This document shows positions 53,326 through 63,629 of a stretch of 64,000 nt of DNA, piece after piece. Under the pieces are notes generated by a model, which worked only from the letters and a program-made list of their open reading frames with translations, was not told the origin of the DNA and ran no database searches. The position numbers and the translations under genes are program-made. Origin of the DNA: Plotosus lineatus (taxonomy: Eukaryota > Chordata > Actinopteri > Siluriformes > Plotosidae); the NCBI GenBank assembly GCA_024760905.1, contig CM045729.1, positions 79,740,050 through 79,804,049 of the forward strand, written 5' to 3'. The first letter of the stretch is position 1. Every line of letters starts with the position of its first letter.

Positions 53326-53668
53326 AAGGCCCAAAAATGCAGAATAGGTAGTGTATTAATTATCAGCAACGGGGCCGGGGCCCCCAAGGCTCAGTAAGCA
53401 AAAGCATCAATACCTCACAAAAAGGAACAAAAAGCCGAAGTTTAAATACACAGAGTCATTAACAGTCCTGGTGCTATCAATAGTCAGGAGATCCAGAGAG
53501 CTCCAAAAATTTATCAGAGTTTAGTGAGAGTGTGTGGCTAGGGAATGTGTGTAAGGAGACATTACTGGACGCACACGTTCAGGAATGAAAGCAAATAATC
53601 ACACACTTTAATTTCCTTCTTTCTGGGCTCTTCAAGATATCTATTTTTCTTCTGAACCTCTGCATGTC
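53326..53668. other. unassigned sequence
   Basis: No feature recognised. Confidence 0.4.
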
Positions 53669-54007
53669 GTCCTTTCGGCTTTTTTCCTTTTTACTTGGGA
53701 GTCGCCACAGCGAATCATCTGATTCGCACATTTGATTTTGCAGAGGTTTTTACGTCGGATGCCCTTCCTGTCACAACCCTTTTTAGCAAGGGACAGAAAC
53801 ACGCTGACGACTTTGCAGCCTACTCTTTACGAAAGTCAGCAATGGTTCTTTTACATGCTTCTCACCATAGACAGTGAGAGACATGGCCCGCCTTTGATAA
53901 CCCAGTTAGCTGCACTGGGGGGGGGGCAGCGACAACCCTGTGGGGACTCGAACCCCCAACCTTAGGATCAACGATCCTGCGCCCTATCCACTAGACCACC
54001 ACTGCCC
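53669..54007 (-). repeat. tRNA-derived SINE with RTE-type tail, complete
   Basis: Tail from 'TCCTTTCGGCTTTTTTCC' with 'GCGAATCATCTGATTCGC' and 'GGATGCCCTTCCTGTC'. The head ends 'CCACTAGACCACCACTGCCC', with B-box complement 'GACTCGAACCCCCAACC'. Confidence 0.88.
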
Positions 54008-54222
54008 CATGGATAACAGGGTATAGTGGATGTTTAAAAAGTTTTTAAAGTGAAAAGATTGCATGAGACGTAAACATTCATTCATTCATTTTCAGTAACC
54101 ACTTAATCCTAATTAGGGTTGTGGGGAGGCTGGCGCCCATTCCAGCCAACTCCAGGCAAGGGCAGAGTACACCCTGGACAGTTCGCCAGGCCATCACAAA
54201 GCAGAAACACACTGATGGCTAC

Positions 54223-55106
54223 TAGAGCCCTGCGCGGGCCAAGATCAGAAGCCCAAATACTTCACAAAATACTTCAGCCCACAGCCCCGCCCCGCAGTGA
54301 GTTTCTAATTCTGAGCCCGCACCCGCCCCGCAGCCCACACAACACAACTACATATTAACATTCAACCTTTAATTCACTCAAACCATAAAAAGTTACATTA
54401 AAATCAATAATTTTTCGCAACAGCCTAATAATGTATATTTGCCTGATACAAAGTCTTCGCTGCATATTCTACTGTATTCTGTAGGATTCCAGTCTTTCAT
54501 ATTTAACGCTGCGATCCACTTGGGTTTTCTCTCCGGGTCAGATGGAAAACGATAAAATGACAGTGCAGGCTTAATCCTCTGTCTATTTGCACAGCCAACA
54601 GCGCAACATGATATAACCGTACTCACTGTTTTTTTTCTATCACTCCACGGAAGTTAGTCACCGACAAACAACATCCAGTTGGATAATGTTGAACCACTAT
54701 TACTTATTTTAAAATGTTTAGCAATGCTGAATGAGTGAGCGCCGTCCGGATCATGCCGTCCAATATGGCAGATATTAACAAAAGCCACGTGACCCTGTGA
54801 CGTCACGTGCAAAACCTCAATATGTGAGGCGCTCAAAACCGAAAGTAGTGTACTTGTGGGTTATACAGACTTCCGGTCTTTGAAGTGAGCAAGGGCTCAC
54901 TTCAATCACTAGCAGAGCGGAGAGTTCTCTTTCTTTTCTGGACAGCCCGCATGAATCCGTGACATAGCCTGCAGCCCGCCCCGCAAAACTTGGATTATTC
55001 TCAATTCGCCCCGTCCCACACAAGTTTCAAATTGACCCGCCCCGCCCCGCAAACTAAAAAGTATAACTTTAAATTTGTGCTGAAACCCGCCCTGCACAGG
55101 GCTGTA
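54223..55106. mobile_element. 884-bp hAT-type transposon with THAP remnant, 8-bp TSD, inside a SINE
   Basis: ATGGCTAC at 54,215-54,222 and 55,107-55,114 is an exact 8-bp target-site duplication. The ends TAGAGCCCTGCGCGGGC and (reversed) TACAGCCCTGTGCAGGGC are imperfect inverted repeats of hAT type (TAGAG). Sub-terminal regions carry many 'GCCCCGC' words on both sides. The interior holds a THAP-domain exon on the minus strand. No hAT catalytic region is left, so it is non-autonomous. Confidence 0.85.
54393..54626 (-). pseudogene. THAP-type zinc finger (C2CH) remnant of the transposon
   Basis: 77 codons from the ATG at 54,626: 'CCAVGCANRQ' (first Cys pair), 'FYRFPSDPERKPKWIAAL', 'WNPTEYSRICSEDFVSGKY'. 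It fits the THAP pattern C-x2-4-C-x(35-50)-C-x2-H, except that the final His is Asp (CSED, at about 54,462). THAP domains bind DNA, and several belong to P-element or hAT-derived proteins such as the THAP12/p52rIPK type (THAP plus hAT). Here the downstream AVPTIF-like motif is absent and the frame ends soon after, so it is a degraded 5' exon. Confidence 0.85.
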
Positions 55107-55371
55107 ATGGCTACACAGCCTACTCTTGTCAAAAGTCAGCAATGGTTCTTTTACATGAACCTCACACCATAGACAGTGGGAGACATGGCCGGACTTTGAT
55201 AACCCAGTTAGCTGCACTGGGCGGGGCGGGGGGAATGGAGCTTGAACCCCTAACCTTAGGATCAGTGAGCCACCACTGCCCAAAGATGTGAGCATGATAT
55301 GTTCATTAACACCTTCCTGTAAAATCATGCATTTTGGAATAATCAAAAGTAAAATGAACTTGTGGAAAAAT

Positions 55372-55603
55372 CTTCTTCTTTTTCTTTCAGCTTTTTCCCT
55401 TTTCCAGGGGTCGCCACAGCAAATCATCACGTGTTTTAATTTGGCATAGGTTTTTACGTCGGATGCCATTCCGAACACAACCCTTTTGCAAAGGACAGAA
55501 ACACACTGACAGCTTTGAAGCTACTCTTGTCGAAAGTCAGCAATGGTCCTTTGACATGAACCTCAGACCATAGACAGTGAGAGACATAATAACCCAGTTA
55601 GAT
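55372..55603 (-). repeat. SINE with RTE-type tail, head missing
   Basis: Tail 'TTCAGCTTTTTCCCTTTTCC', 'GGGGTCGCCACAGC', then 'GATGCCATTCCGAACAC'; body to 'GAGACATAATAACCCAGTTAG' with a small deletion. Confidence 0.85.
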
Positions 55604-55635
55604 ATCCAGTTATCCACATGGTACATATGTATAGA

Positions 55636-55840
55636 TCACGGTAAGTTTGGAGCAACCAATTAATCTAATGTGCATGTTTTTGGATTGTAGGAGGAAGCCA
55701 AAGTACAAGGAGGGAACAAACATAAGTACAGGGACACCATACAAACCCCACTCAGAAAACTCGGATTCCAGGACTCAAACTCAGGGCCTTCTTGGTGTTC
55801 GGCGGATTTACGAACCACAATGTCACCTTGATGCCCCGTG
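55636..55840 (-). repeat. SINE, 'TTTGCATGTTCTCC' body family
   Basis: 'TGGAGCAACCAATTAATC', 'TTTTTGGATTGTAGGAGG' and the head complement 'GACTCAAACTCAGGGCC', with 'CGAACCACAATGTCACCTTG'. Confidence 0.75.
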
Positions 55841-55891
55841 TAAATCAATACAAATATATCAGCAATAAATAAATGGTAGAGCTAACCCCAA

Positions 55892-55918
55892 CACACACAC
55901 ACACACACACACACACAA
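55892..55918. repeat. (CA)n microsatellite
   Basis: About 13 CA units. Confidence 0.95.
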
Positions 55919-56740
55919 AGAATACTAAAGATGTTGGAGCATTAATGTTCTCTGTGGATTGAAGTATATAGTCTTCAAGCATCTCTTGAAGTGCATATGG
56001 CAGTATCCTGTCAAACCAGAACGTGCAACCTTATTATTAAATTCAGGTCCACAACCACATGCAAACTATTATTAATGCTATCAACAAACAGAGGTACTTC
56101 CAAAACCAACTTTAATTCACTCGTTCGTCCTTCTATGGTCTCCAGTTAGCAATAATGCTACCACAACTAACCCAAGGCAAAAGAAGAATGACTCCATCTA
56201 TTCACAGGCAATTCCTGCCAAGAATATTAACCGTGTGATGTATGTGGAGGAAGGCAAATTTTCTTAATGAAGCATGGGAGTATAAAATCAACGGTTGTTT
56301 ATAAGTATATGTAAATGCACAGCAGATTGCTGACCCTTTTATATCAGAGTGTGTGGGCTCTCAAGGGAAGCAGCCAATAATTAATCTTGATTTCATGCTA
56401 GAGGTATGAAAATGGGTAGAAATGTGCAGCACGAGTTCCAATTTGAAAGTGGATTAACATCAGAAGGACGGTGTTTGTACAGGTATAAGCATTGGACCCA
56501 GATTAAAAAAAAAAGAATAAAAGTAAGGAGTAAAAAACAAACTGGCTCAACTGGTTATGAGTGATTGATTGATTGATTGATTGACTTTATTTGATTTCAA
56601 CATTCGCAAATAATACTAATAAATATAGTGCAGTACACTGTATCAGTCAATAATAATTTATACCATACAATAGTTTATAATTTTGGGTTTCTTGATGAAG
56701 AATTGAGCCTTCTTTTTTAATTTATTTATTTTTTTTGAGA
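55919..56740. other. unassigned sequence with (GATT)n
   Basis: (GATT)n at 56,562-56,583. No gene or known element recognised. Confidence 0.4.
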
Positions 56741-56743
56741 AAA

Positions 56744-57048
56744 CTTCTAAAGTCGGTGGTGTATTGGACAGGGCGCTGCACTCATGATCGGAAGGTTGTG
56801 TGTTCAAGTCCCAGTTAGATCCCCACTGTGCTAAGACCCCTGGGCAAGGTCTTAACAACAAGTGTGTCTCTGTTCACCCAGAAGTATAAATGGGTACCAG
56901 TAAAAATATACTGGGAAGGTACCCTGCGATGGACTTCCATCCAGTAGGAGTTGAACTCCTGGTGTCTTCACGCTATGAGAAACCAGGGAAAAGCACCAGC
57001 CTGATGAGCTCAGGTGTAAAAAGCCCAAACGACTTTACCTTTAACTTT
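56744..57048 (+). repeat. tRNA-derived SINE, fourth family
   Basis: Plus orientation. Head 'GTCGGTGGTGTATTGGAC' (A-box region) and 'GTGTTCAAGTCCC' (B box). Body 'AAGACCCCTGGGCAAGG', 'TATAAATGGGTACCAG', 'AATATACTGGGAAGGTACCC' and 'AGGAGTTGAACTCCTGG'. Same family as 10,973-11,262, which lies reversed in a MITE arm. Confidence 0.85.
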
Positions 57049-57329
57049 TAAAGTTGTTTGTAAATTTAGTAGTGAATTAATTAATCAATCCATCAATTTT
57101 ATTTGTAAATGATAAACAGAGACACCATGTGGGAGGGGTTAGCCTTGCGAGCCGCATGCCTTGTATGATGTTTTTGTGTTGAGCTTGTTTTGCATGGGTT
57201 TTTATTGGGTACTCCTGTTTCCGCCCACAGTGCAGACATGCAGACGAGCCTACCAGGCTATTCTTGATAGCCCCTTGGTGTGAATATTAGTGTTTTTTTT
57301 TTTTTTTTTTTTTTATGTTTTAAATTGTG
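57049..57329. other. unassigned sequence with poly(T)
   Basis: T-run at 57,293-57,314. Otherwise nothing recognised. Confidence 0.4.
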
Positions 57330-57452
57330 TTGGTGCTACAGTGGTTTGCCGTACTGTTCTTGGTGTACCCCACTGTTTCCAATAGTCATCTGGGATGGAC
57401 TCCAGTCTTCGTATGATCCTAATAAAGAATAAAGCAGTTCAGAAAATGGAAT
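57330..57452 (+). repeat. SINE 3' tail fragment
   Basis: 'GGTGTACCCCACTGTTTCC', 'CATCTGGGATGGACTCCAG' and 'AAGCAGTTCAGAAAATGG'. Confidence 0.7.
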
Positions 57453-57800
57453 GAAATTATATTATTATGAACAACATGAACAACACGGTGGCATAGTGAG
57501 TAACAACTCCAGGCCTGGGTTCAATTCCCAGCCTGAACGTTTCTGTGTGGAGTTTGCATGTTCTCCCTCTGCTTGTGTGGGTTTCATCCAGGTACTCAGG
57601 TTTCCTCCCACAGTTCAAAAACATGCACAGTAGGATAATTGGCTGTTCCAAGTCTCCCCTAGGTATGAATGTGAATGGTTATGTCGGTGTCCAGGGTATA
57701 CCCCACCCTCATCCGGAAGCAGCTGAGATGGACGCCAGCCTCCCTGCATCTCTAATTAGGATTGGGTTATTAGATTCAGAAAATAAATGAATGAATGGAT
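57453..57800 (+). repeat. tRNA-derived SINE, 'TTTGCATGTTCTCC' body family, complete
   Basis: Head 'ACACGGTGGCATAGTGAG' with B-box-like 'GGGTTCAATTCCC'. Body 'GGAGTTTGCATGTTCTCCC', 'CAGGTTTCCTCCCACAG' and 'AAACATGCACAGTAGG'. Tail 'CCAGCCTCCCTGCATCTC' + 'TAATTAGGATTGGG', ending in AATGAATGAATGGATGAAT. The clearest member of this family. Confidence 0.88.
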
Positions 57801-57912
57801 GAATAATATGAGGAAAATGTAGTATATCCACCTTTTTTCCTTAATAACAGTGTGCACTTGAGCTGCCATGGACTTCACAGAATTGGATAATTTTTTTTTT
57901 AATATATACAGG

Positions 57913-58170
57913 TCTGTCTTCCTTTCGGCTTTTTTCCCTTTTACTCGGGAGTCGCCACAGCGAATCATCTGATTCGCACGTTTGATTTGGCAGAGGTTTT
58001 TACGTCGGATGCCCTTCCTGTCACAACCCTTTTTAGCAAGGGACAGAAACACGCTGACGACTTTGCAGCAACTCTTTACGAAAGTCAGCAATGGTTCTTT
58101 TACATGCCTCACACCATAGACAGTGAGAGACATGGCCCGCCTTTGATAACCCAGTTAGCTGCACTGGGGG
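57913..58170 (-). repeat. SINE with RTE-type tail, head missing
   Basis: Tail 'TCTTCCTTTCGGC', 'CTCGGGAGTCGCCACAGC', 'GAATCATCTGATTCGCACG' and 'GGATGCCCTTCCTGTCAC'; body ends 'AGTTAGCTGCACTGGGGG', where the Tc1 element follows within 12 bp. Confidence 0.88.
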
Positions 58171-58183
58171 TTTTAAATATATA

Positions 58184-59643
58184 CATGTCATTCTCAAAAA
58201 ATTAGCATATTGTGATAAAGTTCATTATTTTCTGTAATGGACTGATAATCATTAGACTTTCATATATTTTAGATTCATCACACACAACTGAAATATTTCA
58301 AGTGTTTTATTGCTTTAATATTGATAATTTTGGCAAAAAAGTAAAGAAAAAACAAAAATCCCTATCTCAAAAAATTAGCATATTTCGTCTGACCAATAAA
58401 AAAAAAAGTGTTTTTAATACAAAAAAAGTCAACCTTCAAATATTTATGTTCAGTTATGCACTCAATACTTGGTCGGGAATCCTTTTGCAGAAATGACTGC
58501 TTCAATGTGGCGTGGCATGGAGGCAATCAGCCTGTGGCACTGCTGAGGTGTTACGGAGGCCCAGAATGCTTCGATAGCGGCCTTAAGCTCATCCACAGTG
58601 TTGGATCTGGTGTCTCTCAACTTTCTCTTCACAATATCCCACAGATTCTCTATGAGCTTCAGGTCAGGAGAGTTGGCAGGCCAATTGAGCACAGTAATAC
58701 TATGGTCAGTAAATCATTTAGCAGTGGTTTTGGCACTGTGAGCAGGTGCCAGGTCGTGCTGAAAAATCAAATCTTCATCTCCATAAACTTTTCAGCAGAT
58801 GGAAGCATGAAGTGCTCCAAAATTTCCTGATAGCTAGCGGCATTGACCCTGCCCTTGATAAAACACAGTGGACCAACACCAGCAGCTGACATGGCACCCC
58901 AGACCATCACTGACTGTGGGTACTTGACACTGGACTTCAGGCATTTTGGCATTTCCTTGTCCCCAGTCTTCCTCCAGACTCTGGCACCTTGATTTCCGAA
59001 TGACATGCAAAATTTGCTTTCATCCGAAAAAAGTACTTTGGACCACTGAGCAACAGTCCAGTACTGCTTCTCTGTAGCCCAGATCAGGCGCTTCTGCCGC
59101 TGTTTCTGGTTCAAAAGTGGCTTGACCTGGGGAATGTGGCACCTGTAACCCATTTCCTGCACATGCCTGTGTAGACGTCCCACTGAGGTGGCTTGATACA
59201 GCACTCTGGGAACAGTCTATTCGCTCAGAGATTTCTTTCTGTGTCTTACCCTCTTGCTTGAGGGTGTCAATGATGGCCTTCTGGACAGCAGTCGGGTTGG
59301 CAGTCTTACCTATGATTGTGGTTTTGAGTAATGAACCAGGCTGGGAGTTTTTAAAAGCCTCAGGAATCTTTTGCAGGTGTTTAGAGTTAATTGGTTGATT
59401 CAGATGATTATGTTAATAGCTCGTTTAGACTACCTGAACATGATCTGCTAAATTTTTGAGATAGGAATTTTGGATTTTCATGAGCTGTATGCCAAAATCA
59501 TCAGAATTAAAACAATAAAAGACCTGAAATATTTCAGTTGGTGTGCAATGAATCTAAGATATATGAAAGTTTAATATTGATCAGTATATTAAAGAAGATA
59601 ATGAACTTTATCACAATATGCTAATTTTTTTTAGAAGAACCTG
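58184..59643 (-). mobile_element. Tc1-like transposon, complete ends, 1.46 kb
   Basis: Terminal inverted repeats of about 95 bp begin CATGTCATTCTCAAAAAATT on the left and CAGGTTCTTCTAAAAAAAAT (reversed) on the right. Both contain 'AGCATATTGTGATAAAGTTC'. TA at 58,182-58,183 and 59,644-59,645 is the target duplication. The transposase gene runs on the minus strand between about 59,320 and 58,462. Ends differ at several positions, so the copy is not recent. Confidence 0.92.
58462..59320 (-). pseudogene. Tc1 transposase, frameshifted
   Basis: N-terminal 'GKTANPTAVQKAIIDTLKQE' and 'TQKEISERIDCSQSAVSSHL' (helix-turn-helix) is followed by a frameshift near 59,204. The next frame, 59,204-58,767, has 'KRLIWATEKQYWTVAQW' and 'VLFSDESKF' (first catalytic Asp). 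After a second shift near 58,785 the sequence reads 'IFQHDLAPAHSAKTTAK' (second Asp), then a stop for Trp at about 58,718. 58,692-58,462 has 'NWPANSPDLKLIENLWDIVK' (third acidic residue, DDE with the D-x34-E spacing) and the C-terminus. In intact relatives it cuts and pastes at TA; here it is inactive. Confidence 0.92.
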
Positions 59644-59701
59644 TAAATATTCATTCATTCATTTTCTAAGATATTTCATCTAAATCAAGGTCGAGGGTCC
59701 A

Positions 59702-59714
59702 ACACACACACAGA

Positions 59715-59768
<54 letters not shown>
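59702..59768. repeat. (CA)n microsatellite
   Basis: Long CA run with one AGAG interruption. Confidence 0.95.
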
Positions 59769-59776
<8 letters not shown>

Positions 59777-59807
59777 TACTATTTCCAGTCTGTCTTCTCA
59801 GGGTACT

Positions 59808-60869
59808 AATGCAGCCGTGAGGGAGGGGCACAAGCCAGTGTCTCACGCCGGTCCCAAGCCTGGCTAAATGCAGAGGGCTGCGCCAGGAAGGGCATCCGGC
59901 GTAAAACAATAAAATATGCAAGTCACAACTGCTTCTTCTTTTCCTTTCGGATTTTCCCTTCAGGGGTCACCACAGCGAATCATCTGCCTTCATCTCAACC
60001 TATCCTCTGCATCTTCTTCTCTTACACCAACTACCTTCATGTCCTGGTAGCGCCAACCTCAGCATCCTACTACCAATATACTCACTATCCCTCCTCTGTA
60101 CATGTCCAAACCATCTCAATCTGGCCTCTCTGACTTTGCCTCCAAAACGTCTTACATGTGCTGTCCCTCTGATGTGCTCATTTCTGATTCTATCCATCCT
60201 TGTTACTCCCAAAGAGAGCCTCAACATTTTCATCTCTGCTACCTCCAACTGTGCCTCCTGTCTTTTCCCCAGGGCCACTGTTTCTAAACCATACAACATC
60301 GCTGGCCTCGTCACCGTCTTGTACACTTTTCCTTTCATTCTTGCCAATACCCTCCTATCACACATCACACCGGACACTTTTCTCCAACCATTCCAACCAG
60401 CCTGCACACGCTTCTTCACCTCTTTTCCACACTCTCCATTGCTCTGGATTGTTGAGCCTCAGTACTTAAAATCGTCCACCTTCCTTATTTCTGCTCCCTG
60501 TAACCTCACCGTTCCTGTTGGGTCCTTGGCATTCATACACATGTAATGCAAGTCACAACATAAAATTTAATACCCGATCGGTTGAGGCCCGGGTTAACAA
60601 CAACCGCCATCAGTGCTGTTAACCAACAGGGTGCTGGTGAAAATTCGACTACTTTTGGTCGAAGGAGGGATAATGAGTATATTGGTTGTAGGATGTTGAG
60701 GTTGGATGCAGAAGGCAGAGAGGAAGACCAAAGAGACGATTCATGGATGTGGTGAAGGAGGACATGGCAGTTGGTGCAAGAGAAGAAGATGCAGAGGATA
60801 GGGTGAGATGGAGACAGATGATTCGCTATGGCAATTCCTGACGGGAACAATTAAAAGGAAAAGAAGAAC
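59808..60869 (+). mobile_element. RTE copy G: internally deleted mini-element with inverted RTE insert
   Basis: The 5' end is at 59,808 ('AATGCAGCCGTGAGG') and the 5' region runs to about 60,665, interrupted by the insert at 59,930-60,545. At 60,660-60,668 the sequence jumps from the N-terminal 'GGTCGAAG' region to 'GGAGGGATAATGAG' of the C-terminal region. It ends at 60,869 with 'AAAAGGAAAAGAAGA'. The host element without the insert is about 430 bp with authentic RTE 5' and 3' ends and no coding capacity. Confidence 0.9.
59930..60545 (-). mobile_element. 5'-truncated RTE inserted inverted in RTE-G, 14-bp TSD
   Basis: 616 bp of RTE 3' end. ATGCAAGTCACAAC at 59,916-59,929 and 60,546-60,559 is the target-site duplication. 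The C-terminal frame is 60,419-60,000 ('RMKGKVYKTVTRPAMLYGLE', 'RMDRIRNEHIRGTAHVRR'), with a deletion near 60,045 that removes the 'GRRPRGRPK' stretch. Confidence 0.93.
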
Positions 60870-61202
60870 TTCTCAGGGTACTGTGAACTCTATTCTACGA
60901 ACTGAGCAGGATTTCTTTGATACTAGTAGCATGACTGGGCACAGTGAAGTAACAGCAACCTTCTCTGTAAATCTCAACTTTTTTTTTTTTTTGCACATGA
61001 ACATCAAGCGCCTAGTCATATGCTGCAGACAGACATATATGCATTATATTACATATAAAACAAGTAATAATCTTTCTCTCTCTGCTCTTGTGTAGTATAT
61101 TTTTCTTAAATAAAATCAAATATAATTGTTGTGGGACTTTATTTTGATGAAGTAAATGTGTTTTGCCGTGTAAGATATTGCCTTGATACAACAACACTAC
61201 AC
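60870..61202. other. unassigned sequence
   Basis: T-run at 60,978-60,990 and a short (CT)n; nothing else. Confidence 0.4.
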
Positions 61203-61553
61203 TGCAGTTGTGGCTGAGTGGAAAAGGTGCTGTATCACTGATCCTAAGATTGGGGGTTCAAGCCAGACTTGCTACAGGTTGTCACTGTCCCCCTCCCCCC
61301 CCTCAGTGCAGCTAACTGGGTAATCAAAGGCCACCTGTGTCTCTCATTGTCTATGGTGTGCGGTGTAAAGAACCATTGCTCACTCATGACAAGAGTAACT
61401 GCAAAGCCATCAGTGTGTTTCCACCCTGCAATGGCCTGTTGAGCTGTGCAGGGTGTACTCTCACCCAGAGTCGTCTGGGATGGGCGCCTGCCTCCCCGGG
61501 ACCCTAATTAGGATTAAGCGGTTGCAGAAAATGAACTGATGAACTGAACAACA
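61203..61553 (+). repeat. tRNA-derived SINE with ATGA-type tail, complete
   Basis: Plus orientation. Head 'GCAGTTGTGGCTGAGTGG' (A-box region) and 'GGGGGTTCAAGCC' (B box). Body 'CAGTGCAGCTAACTGGG' and 'AAGAACCATTGCTCACTC'. Tail 'GGGATGGGCGCCTGCCTCC', 'CCTAATTAGGATTAAGCGG' and a TGATGAACTGAA end. Best complete member of the ATGA-tail subfamily for comparison with 39,626-39,958. Confidence 0.88.
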
Positions 61554-62072
61554 ACACTGGACAATGACAGAGAATGTTCTGTTACCCCAGGACTTCATTT
61601 GAGATCTTTGGCTAGTGAGCAGTGTTGGTCATATGATCTCAGTGCTCTTGGTAACAAATAAGGATGTTGGAGGTCGCTAATAATGTTGAAACAAGGGAAT
61701 TATAAACAAACAGAAAAATGTTGAAATCTCACTCGTATCCAGTATAGATGAGAGTTTAAGATATGAGCCTGTGGTTTGACACAACTGTGGGAACAGAAAG
61801 AAGGTTCGGAAAATAACATCAATAACAGCTAAAAAAGCTGCATGTTTAAGATGGTCAAATATACCAGAATCTAGGTAGTTATTAATAATCACTAAGGCAA
61901 ATGAACTAGTGACCCTAAAAGTGTTCTTAAAGAGGTGTGAGGATAAAATATCCAGTGAATATATAGAGGGTTTCATGTGCAGGACTATGTCAGCCAACTG
62001 GGAGGAGCTTCCTCAGAGCTGCATTTGTGATCTCTCTTTACAAAGTTTTCCGTTTCATCCAACATCCCAGCT
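61554..62072. other. unassigned sequence
   Basis: A 106-codon minus frame (61,997-61,677) shows no known motif. No repeat ends seen. Confidence 0.4.
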
Positions 62073-62098
62073 TATTCTTTTCCTTTCAGCTGTTCCCT

Positions 62099-63588
62099 TC
62101 AGGGGTCGTAACAGCAAATGATCTGCCTCCATCTCACCCTATCCTCTGCATCTTCTACTCTTACTCCAACGACCTTCATGTCCTCCTTCACCACATCCAT
62201 AAATCTTCTCTTTAGTCTTCCTCTGGGCCTTCTGCCTGGTAGTTCCAACCTCAACATCCTACTACCAATATACTCACTATCCCTCTGTACATGTCCAAAC
62301 CATCTCAATCTAGCCTCTCTGACTTTGTCTCCAAAACATCTAACATGTGCTGTCCCTCTGATGTGCTCATTCCTGATCCTATCCATCCTCGTTACTCCCA
62401 AAGAGAACCTCAACATTTTCATCTCTGCTACCGCCAACTCTGACTCCTGTCTTTTCCCCAGGGCCATTGTCTCTAAACCATACAACATCGCTGGCCTCAT
62501 CACCGTTTTGTACACTTTTCCCTTCATTCTTGCCGATACTCTCCTATCACACAGCACACAGTACACTTTTCTCCATCCATTCCAACCCGCCTACACGCAC
62601 TTCTTCACCTCTTTTCCACACTCTCCATTGCTCTGGATTGTTGAGTCTAAGGACTTAAAATCCTCCACCTTGGTTATCTCTGCTCCCTGTAACCTCACTG
62701 TTCCTCTTGGCTCCTTGTCGTTCACACACATGTATTCCGTCTTACTGAGACTAACCTTCATTCCCCTCCTTTCCAGGGCACACCTCAACCTCTCTAGATT
62801 TTCCTGCACTTGTTCTCTGCTCTCACTACAGATCACAATGTCATCTGCAAACATCATAGTCCATGAAGATTCTTGCCTAGATTCCTAACCTCGTCTGTCA
62901 GGCTGTCCATCACCATCGCAAACAAGAAGGGGCTGAGAGCTGACCCTTGATACAGTCCCACCTCCACTTTGAACTCTTCTGTCACACCGACAGCACACCT
63001 CACCACTGTCTTACATCTCTCATACATGTCCTGCACCACTCTAACATACTTCTCTGCCATTCGAGACTTCCTCATACAATACCACATTTCTTCTCTCGGC
63101 ACCCTGTCATATGGTTTCTCCAGATCCACAAAGACACAATGCAGCTCCTTCTGACCTTCGCTGTACTTCTTTATTAACATGCTCAAAGTAAACACTGCAT
63201 TTGTGGTGCTCTTTCTGGGCATGAAACCAAACTGTTATTCACAAATGCTGACCTCTGCCCTTAGTCTAGCTTCTACTATTCTTTCCCATAACTTCATTGT
63301 ATGGCTCATCAACTTTATCCCTCTGTAGTTGCCAGAACTCTGTACATCTCCCTTGTTCTTAAAAATGGGCACAAGCACACTTCTCCTCCATTTCTCCGGC
63401 ATCTGCTCACTTTCTAAGACCTTGTTGAATATTCTTGTCAGAAAATCTACTGCTACCTCCCCTAGACACTTCCATACCTCAACCGGTATGTCATCAGGAC
63501 CAACTGTCTTTCCACTCTTCATTCTCTTCAATGCCCTCCTCACTTCACCCTTACTAATCTTTGCTACTTCCTGGTCCTCAACGGTCAC
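62099..63588 (-). pseudogene. RTE-H reverse transcriptase, frames broken
   Basis: 63,588-63,235: fingers ('VGPDDIPVEVWKCLGE', 'NKGDVQSSGNYRGIKLMS', stop after CE). 63,222-62,854: 'MPRKSTTNAVFTLSM', motif A 'FVDLEKPYDRVP' (A to P) and motif B '[11 protein letters not shown]' (H to Y). 62,857-62,591: motif C '[12 protein letters not shown]'. 62,566-62,099: the C-terminal domain, ending 'RQIICCYDP' (usual CGDP changed). Confidence 0.92.
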
Positions 63589-63629
63589 CCCTTCTACTCT
63601 TTTTTTCCTCTCTCATTTTCCTCATTCAT

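Larger units (their letters stand above)
54075..55281 (-). repeat. SINE with ATGA-type tail, split by a hAT element
   Basis: 54,075-54,222 is the tail ('TTCATTTTCAGTAACCAC', 'GAGGCTGGCGCCCATTCC') and the start of the body. 55,107-55,281 is the remainder of the body and the head ('GCTTGAACCCCTAACC', 'CACCACTGCCC'). The sequence is continuous once 54,223-55,106 and one 8-bp repeat are removed. Confidence 0.9.

Noticed and set aside
54223..55106. P-element assignment for the THAP-bearing element
   Set aside because: An 8-bp TSD fits both, but the TAGAG-type ends favour hAT; no P transposase motif was seen.
59702..59768. CRISPR-like or tandem array from repeated CA blocks
   Set aside because: There are no unique spacers; it is a simple dinucleotide repeat in a vertebrate-type sequence.
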